41,258 nt of DNA from Thermoleophilia bacterium UBA2241 (GTDB lineage Bacteria; Actinomycetota; Thermoleophilia; UBA2241), in contig DDYF01000005.1 of NCBI GenBank assembly GCA_002347645.1, forward strand, positions 1 through 41,258. The letters run 5' to 3'. Position 1 is the stretch's first letter; each line of letters opens with the position of its first letter. The position numbers were made by a program, and so were the translations under genes. The notes under the pieces are model-generated. The model made no database searches. It was not told the origin of the DNA and worked only from the letters and a program-made list of their open reading frames with translations. Of this stretch, positions 36,645 through 41,258 are shown piece by piece.

Positions 36645-38060
36645 TTGACGACCGCAACGCTCAACAACCAGGGCCTCAAGCGCGTGAGGATGAGGCTGAT
36701 CACGGCGGTGATCGTGGTCTTCACCCTCACGTGTTCCGGGTCCTTCGGCATGGAGGACGTGATCTCGTCCTCCGGGCCGGGTTTCACCCTGCTGCTCATC
36801 ATCGTGCTGCCGTTCCTCTGGAGCTGGCCCATGGCCTTCGTCTCCTCGGAACTGGGGGCGGCGATCCCCGAGGCGGGGGGTCTGTACCGCTGGATCCGCC
36901 GCGGCCTGGGCGAGTACTGGGGGTTCCAGGGTGGTTGGTGGTGGACCCTCTCGCTGTGGGTCGACTCCGCCGTCTACGTGGCGCTGGCCCTCGACTACCT
37001 GCAGAACAAGTACGAGTTCGACGGCACGACCCGGGCGATCATCGGGATCGCGATCATCGCGTTGTTCACCTTCATCAACATTCGAGGCCTTGACCTGACA
37101 GGCTGGTCGCTGACGCTGATCCAGATCGGCGTCATGGTCCCCTTCGTCATCTTCACGATCATGGGTATCGCCAAGGGCAGCGGCAGTCCGACCGAGCCGT
37201 TCCTCGGCACCGACAGCTTCTGGACGTCGCTCAACCTGGGTCTGGCGATCATGATGTGGATGTACTCGGGGTACGAGTCGATGTCGACGCTCGCCGGCGA
37301 GATCGAGAATCCCCAGCGCGTCATCCCGCGGGCCCTCATGATCGGGACGCCGCTCGTCATCATCACCTACTTCTTCACCGTCCTGGCCGGCATCATGGCC
37401 GCCGGCGACGGTAATTGGGCGAACATGTGGACCGGCGGCGGCGGCATCGACTTCGTCGAGGCGGCGAAGATCGTCGGCGGCAACACCCTCGCCTACCTCA
37501 TGCTCATCTCGGCCATCCTCTCGAACGTCGGGCTGTACGCGGGCTACCTCGCGACCGGCTCGCGCCCGTCGTTCCAGATGTCACGCGACCGGTTGTTCCC
37601 GAAGTTCTTCGGCGCCACGCACAAGTCGTGGGGCACGCCGTGGGCGGCGATCCTCGTCATGGCGGTCATCAACGCGGTGCTCATCAACTTCGAGTTCGAC
37701 GCGCTCATCACGATCGACGTCTTCCTGTTGATGTTCGCCTACATCCTGATCTTCGTCTCGGTGATCGTGCTGCGCCGTCGCGAGCCCGATCTGCCGCGGC
37801 CCTTCAGGGTACCGCTGCCGACCTGGGCGCTGACCATCGTGGTGGCGATCCCGAGCGCCATCGCCGTGATCGCGCTGTTCATCAACGGAGTCGACTGGCT
37901 CATCGGCGGCCTCATCGGGATCCTGACCGGGCCCGTGGCCTACCTGATCTTCAAGTCGGCGTACAGAGGCGTCACGGACGAGGCGCTCGAGGGCGCCACG
38001 GTGACGCCGAACGGCCAGCTCACCGAGTTCGGCGCCGAGGTGGAAGGAGGTCGGGCATGA
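36645..38060 (+). CDS. APC-superfamily amino acid permease
   Basis: The 471-residue transporter has about 12 membrane segments. The first is preceded by RVRMRLITAVIVVFTLTCSGSFGMEDVISSSGPGF, with the unwound helix-1 GSFGMED of the APC fold. ELGAAIPEAGGLYRWIRRGLGEYWGFQGGWW (helix 2-3) is the conserved amino-acid permease motif; SGYESMSTLAGEIENPQRVIPRAL marks helix 6. It probably imports an amino acid or amine; the substrate is unknown. TTG 36645 has AGGGAGG 6-8 nt upstream. It overlaps the next membrane gene by ATGA. Confidence 0.92.
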   Translation: MTTATLNNQGLKRVRMRLITAVIVVFTLTCSGSFGMEDVISSSGPGFTLLLIIVLPFLWSWPMAFVSSELGAAIPEAGGLYRWIRRGLGEYWGFQGGWWWTLSLWVDSAVYVALALDYLQNKYEFDGTTRAIIGIAIIALFTFINIRGLDLTGWSLTLIQIGVMVPFVIFTIMGIAKGSGSPTEPFLGTDSFWTSLNLGLAIMMWMYSGYESMSTLAGEIENPQRVIPRALMIGTPLVIITYFFTVLAGIMAAGDGNWANMWTGGGGIDFVEAAKIVGGNTLAYLMLISAILSNVGLYAGYLATGSRPSFQMSRDRLFPKFFGATHKSWGTPWAAILVMAVINAVLINFEFDALITIDVFLLMFAYILIFVSVIVLRRREPDLPRPFRVPLPTWALTIVVAIPSAIAVIALFINGVDWLIGGLIGILTGPVAYLIFKSAYRGVTDEALEGATVTPNGQLTEFGAEVEGGRA

Positions 38061-38506
38061 CGGTGAACAGCCTCGGCCGGTGGACCGGCATCTGCGGCGT
38101 CCTCGCCGGCATCGCTGCCATCGCGGGCGGGCTGTACGCGCGCTCGGTGCAGCCCGTGTTCGGCATACCCGGGTTCTTCGGCCTTCAGTGGGACCTCGCC
38201 TTCTCGGGCGTGGGCATGCTTGTCGGCATCGGCATCGTGATGGTCGTCGGCGGCCTGTTGAGCTTCAAGTGGCCGAGCCTCGGCGCCGTGATCGTCAACG
38301 TCGTGGCCATGGTCGGCCTGGCGTACGTGTTCGACCGGGGCCAGTACCGCTGGCTGCCGTTGCTGTACTACTGGGCGGCGCCGTGGGTGCTGGCATGGCT
38401 CGCCGGCATCTTCGCCGGGTATGCCCTGCACGCGCGGGTCGAGCCGCACGGCAAGGTCGCGAGCGCCGGGGGCCAGTCCGGTCCGGCGCCGGGTGCAGCG
38501 GCCTGA
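38057..38506 (+). CDS. Small membrane protein coupled to the permease
   Basis: The 149-residue protein has about four hydrophobic segments (about 12-28, 40-66, 74-90, 100-122) and a hydrophilic Ala/Gly/Pro tail. No family was recognised. ATG 38057 overlaps the permease stop (ATGA), so the two are co-translated and the product may be an accessory subunit. GGAAGGAGG lies just upstream at 38042-38050. This is inferred from arrangement only. Confidence 0.72.
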   Translation: MTVNSLGRWTGICGVLAGIAAIAGGLYARSVQPVFGIPGFFGLQWDLAFSGVGMLVGIGIVMVVGGLLSFKWPSLGAVIVNVVAMVGLAYVFDRGQYRWLPLLYYWAAPWVLAWLAGIFAGYALHARVEPHGKVASAGGQSGPAPGAAA

Positions 38507-38569
38507 CGCCGGCGTGACCGGAGCCGGCGACGCCACGTCGCGGCTGCCGGAGTCAAGCGTGTGATCAAA

Positions 38570-38607
38570 GACGGGCGGCGGGCCGCGCGAGCGGCCCGCC
38601 GCCCGTC
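38570..38607. terminator. Strong GC hairpin terminator with GCGA loop
   Basis: A perfect 17-bp stem (38570-38586 with 38591-38607) closes a GCGA tetraloop of the GNRA class. It lies 64 bp after the permease-partner stop. There is no T-run, so it may act as an L-shaped or bidirectional terminator, typical for GC-rich genomes. Confidence 0.78.
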
Positions 38608-38709
38608 CCGTGTCGCGGGGGCGGGGGGGCCTGCGCGGCAGAAGCCCGCCGCGCGCGCTGTGGCAACGCCCCGGCCGCGCGCCGCGGCCACGCTGCAGAC
38701 TCGCGACAG

Positions 38710-38733
38710 CCTGGTGGCCGATCGGGCACCAGG
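38710..38733. other. Near-perfect palindrome between convergent units
   Basis: CCTGGTG (38710-38716) pairs with CACCAGG (38727-38733). The centre CCGATCGG is itself palindromic, with a single extra base on one side. It is probably part of the bidirectional transcription-end region of the permease and dtd genes. Confidence 0.55.
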
Positions 38734-38751
38734 TCAAGGGACGAGCAGGTC

Positions 38752-38791
38752 GCCCGTGACCCGACCGGCGACCGCGCGGGACGTCACGGGC
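38752..38791 (-). terminator. Probable dtd terminator hairpin
   Basis: GCCCGTGAC (38752-38760) pairs with GTCACGGGC (38783-38791) with a 22-nt loop. It begins 2 nt after the minus-strand dtd stop codon at 38793. No T-run is present. Confidence 0.6.
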
Positions 38792-38792
38792 T

Positions 38793-39230
38793 TCAGGATC
38801 CCAGAAGAATGGTCACCGGGCCGTCGTTGACGAGTTCGACGTTCATGTGCGCGCCGAAGATGCCCGTCTGGACGGGGACGCCCGCGACGCGCAGGGCCTC
38901 GACGTACGCCTCGTAGAGCTCCTCGCCGACGTCTGGCGGTGCGGCATCGGTGAAGCTCGGCCGGTTGCCCTTGCGCGTGTCCGCGTAGAGGGTGAACTGC
39001 GACACGGCGAGCACCTCGCCGCCCACATCTCCCAGCGCACGGTTCATGAGCCGGTCGTCGTCTTCGAAGACGCGCAGCTTCACCGTCTTCGCCGCCAGCT
39101 TGGCTGCCGTTGCCGGCGTGTCGCCGTGACCGACGCCGACGAGCGCCAGGAAGCCCCGCCCGATCTCGGCCACGCGGTCGCCTCGCACCGTCACGGACGC
39201 CCGACACACCCGCTGCAGCAGAACCCTCAT
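38793..39230 (-). CDS. dtd: D-aminoacyl-tRNA deacylase
   Basis: The 145-residue protein is the standard DTD length. VLLQRVCRASVTVRGDRVAEIGRGFLALVGVGHGDT at the N-terminus, LAVSQFTLYADTRKGNRPSFTDAAPP (the catalytic SQFTL motif) and NVELVNDGPVTILL (the Gly-Pro motif that screens chirality) are all present. It removes D-amino acids from mischarged tRNA. ATG 39230 (minus) is chosen because the conserved MRVLLQR begins there; ATG 39239 would add three residues. Confidence 0.95.
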   Translation of the reverse strand: MRVLLQRVCRASVTVRGDRVAEIGRGFLALVGVGHGDTPATAAKLAAKTVKLRVFEDDDRLMNRALGDVGGEVLAVSQFTLYADTRKGNRPSFTDAAPPDVGEELYEAYVEALRVAGVPVQTGIFGAHMNVELVNDGPVTILLGS

Positions 39231-39580
39231 GACCCCCATTCTAGCGTCCCGAGCTTTGCCTTCGGGCTGCGCGGAGGCCGCCGCGATGGGCGGAGCGTTG
39301 CGGGCGCCGCGTCGCGCAGCACGTTGCAGGCGCCGCGCCGCCCGCCGACGACGCGGGCGCAAGCACGCCGCATCCTCTCCCACCACCCGTTTCGGCGAGG
39401 CGGTCTCTCATCCCCGTGTCGCCGCCTCGCGTCGCACGTCCGCGCGAGCACTCCACGGACGCGACCGCCACGGGCTGGCGGGACGTCCGCCGCGCGTGCC
39501 AAAAGCACTGCAAATCAGCGTTATCGCGTGCCCTCCGCACGGATCCGGCCAGATTCACGAGCCCATGGCCTCCCGATGGT
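39231..39580. other. Intergenic region upstream of groESL
   Basis: These 350 bases between dtd and the groES promoter hold no convincing gene; frames crossing it have no recognisable similarity. The segment contains several GC-rich short repeats (GGCGCCGCG-like) near 39297-39345. Confidence 0.5.
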
Positions 39581-39609
39581 TTGACAGCCCTGCGTTCCGG
39601 CCATACCAT
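39581..39609 (+). promoter_or_regulatory. groESL sigma70-type promoter
   Basis: TTGACA (39581-39586), a 17-bp spacer and TACCAT (39604-39609). The expected transcription start, about 39616, is just before the CIRCE operator. Confidence 0.82.
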
Positions 39610-39625
39610 AGTGACCCCGCGAGAC

Positions 39626-39652
39626 TCAGCACTCTCGCCATGAGAGTGCCAG
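39626..39652 (+). promoter_or_regulatory. CIRCE operator (HrcA binding site)
   Basis: TCAGCACTC (39626-39634), exactly 9 nt, then GAGTGCCAG (39644-39652). This matches the CIRCE consensus TTAGCACTC-N9-GAGTGCTAA with two differences in the outer bases. It predicts heat-shock repression by HrcA. Confidence 0.93.
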
Positions 39653-39684
39653 ACCAATCGCAACGTTCAGAGGAGGGTTGTTGC

Positions 39685-39981
39685 ATGAAGCTCAAGCCGC
39701 TTGAGGACCGCGTCATCATCAAGGCCGTCAAGGAAGAGGAAAAGACGGCCAGCGGCATCGTGCTCCCCGACACGGCCAAAGAGAAGCCGATGATGGGTGA
39801 GGTCGTGGCCGTCGGCGACGGCAAGTGGGACGAGGACGGCGAGAAGCGGATCCCCGTCGACGTGAAGAAGGGCGACAAGGTCATCTACGGCAAGTACTCG
39901 GGCACCGAGTACAAGACCGCCGACGGTGATGAACTCCTGATCCTGCGCGCCAGCGAGATCCTGGCCGTGGTCGTGAAGTAG
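39685..39981 (+). CDS. groS: Co-chaperonin GroES
   Basis: The 98-residue GroES has KLKPLEDRVIIKAVKEEEKTASGIVLPDTAKEKPMMGEVVAVGDGKW, containing the mobile loop (EKTASGIVLPDTAKEKP) that contacts GroEL, followed by VKKGDKVIYGKYSGTEYKTADGDELLILRASEILAVV. It caps the GroEL ring during ATP-driven folding. ATG 39685 has AGAGGAGG. It is regulated by the CIRCE element in its leader and is followed by groEL after 18 bp. Confidence 0.98.
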   Translation: MKLKPLEDRVIIKAVKEEEKTASGIVLPDTAKEKPMMGEVVAVGDGKWDEDGEKRIPVDVKKGDKVIYGKYSGTEYKTADGDELLILRASEILAVVVK

Positions 39982-39999
39982 AGAGGAGGCTGACGTAGC

Positions 40000-41258
<1,259 letters not shown>

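Overview
The window is a GC-rich bacterial chromosome segment. GTG and TTG starts are common, adjacent genes often overlap by GTGA or ATGA, and at least four genes have a -10 hexamer exactly 6 nt before the start codon (leaderless transcription). Core-gene content (glmS, acpS, nnr, alr, cca, mutM, tsaE-tsaB-rimI-tsaD, groESL with a CIRCE element, a TipA-type MerR regulator) suggests Actinomycetota, probably a deep branch such as Coriobacteriia or Thermoleophilia. This is inference from gene content; no rRNA or tRNA gene was recognised.

Positions 1 to about 8,100 hold an integron gene-cassette array with no integrase in the window. Ten attC-like sites separate small plus-strand cassettes: a lipoprotein, a cupin, YefM/YoeB, a Gp49-type HigBA-like pair, a classical HigBA pair, a stand-alone E2/CAT-fold acyltransferase, a GNAT, a DUF1697 protein, a small conserved hypothetical and a GFA/CENP-V zinc protein. 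An HD protein and a DUF7000-like protein follow at the distal end, where attC sites are missing or truncated. The three toxin-antitoxin cassettes carry their own promoters with palindromic operators, and two appear leaderless. Several reading frames end inside, or read through, the attC sites.

Positions 8,100 to 16,200 are accessory or lightly conserved: membrane proteins, a PanE-like reductase, gene fragments (two GNAT N-termini, a clipped TfoX C-terminal protein), DUF169, an Asp/Glu racemase, DUF2164, a GNAT-Cdd1 fusion, a DUF1295 membrane reductase, DUF5655, VOC and DUF2007.

Positions 16,300 to 25,500 form a plus-strand core block: glmS, acpS, nnr, a CBS protein, alr, cca and mutM (amino-sugar and D-alanine supply, carrier-protein activation, NAD(P)HX repair, tRNA 3' ends, 8-oxoG repair). 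Then come a nitrilase broken by deletion and a DUF123 protein. A TipA-like regulator with a textbook 19-bp-spacer promoter follows.

Positions 26,600 to 30,620 are minus strand: a small hypothetical gene and the likely operon DUF2520 - panC - yjbQ - (HPS-RraA fusion). Positions 30,900 to 34,700 are plus strand: fmdB, family-4 uracil-DNA glycosylase and the t6A-modification genes tsaE, tsaB, rimI, tsaD, the last four joined by GTGA overlaps. After that come an AlsS-type acetolactate synthase, an APC permease with a small membrane partner, a hairpin-rich terminator region, dtd (minus strand), and groES plus the first part of groEL, which runs off the right edge.
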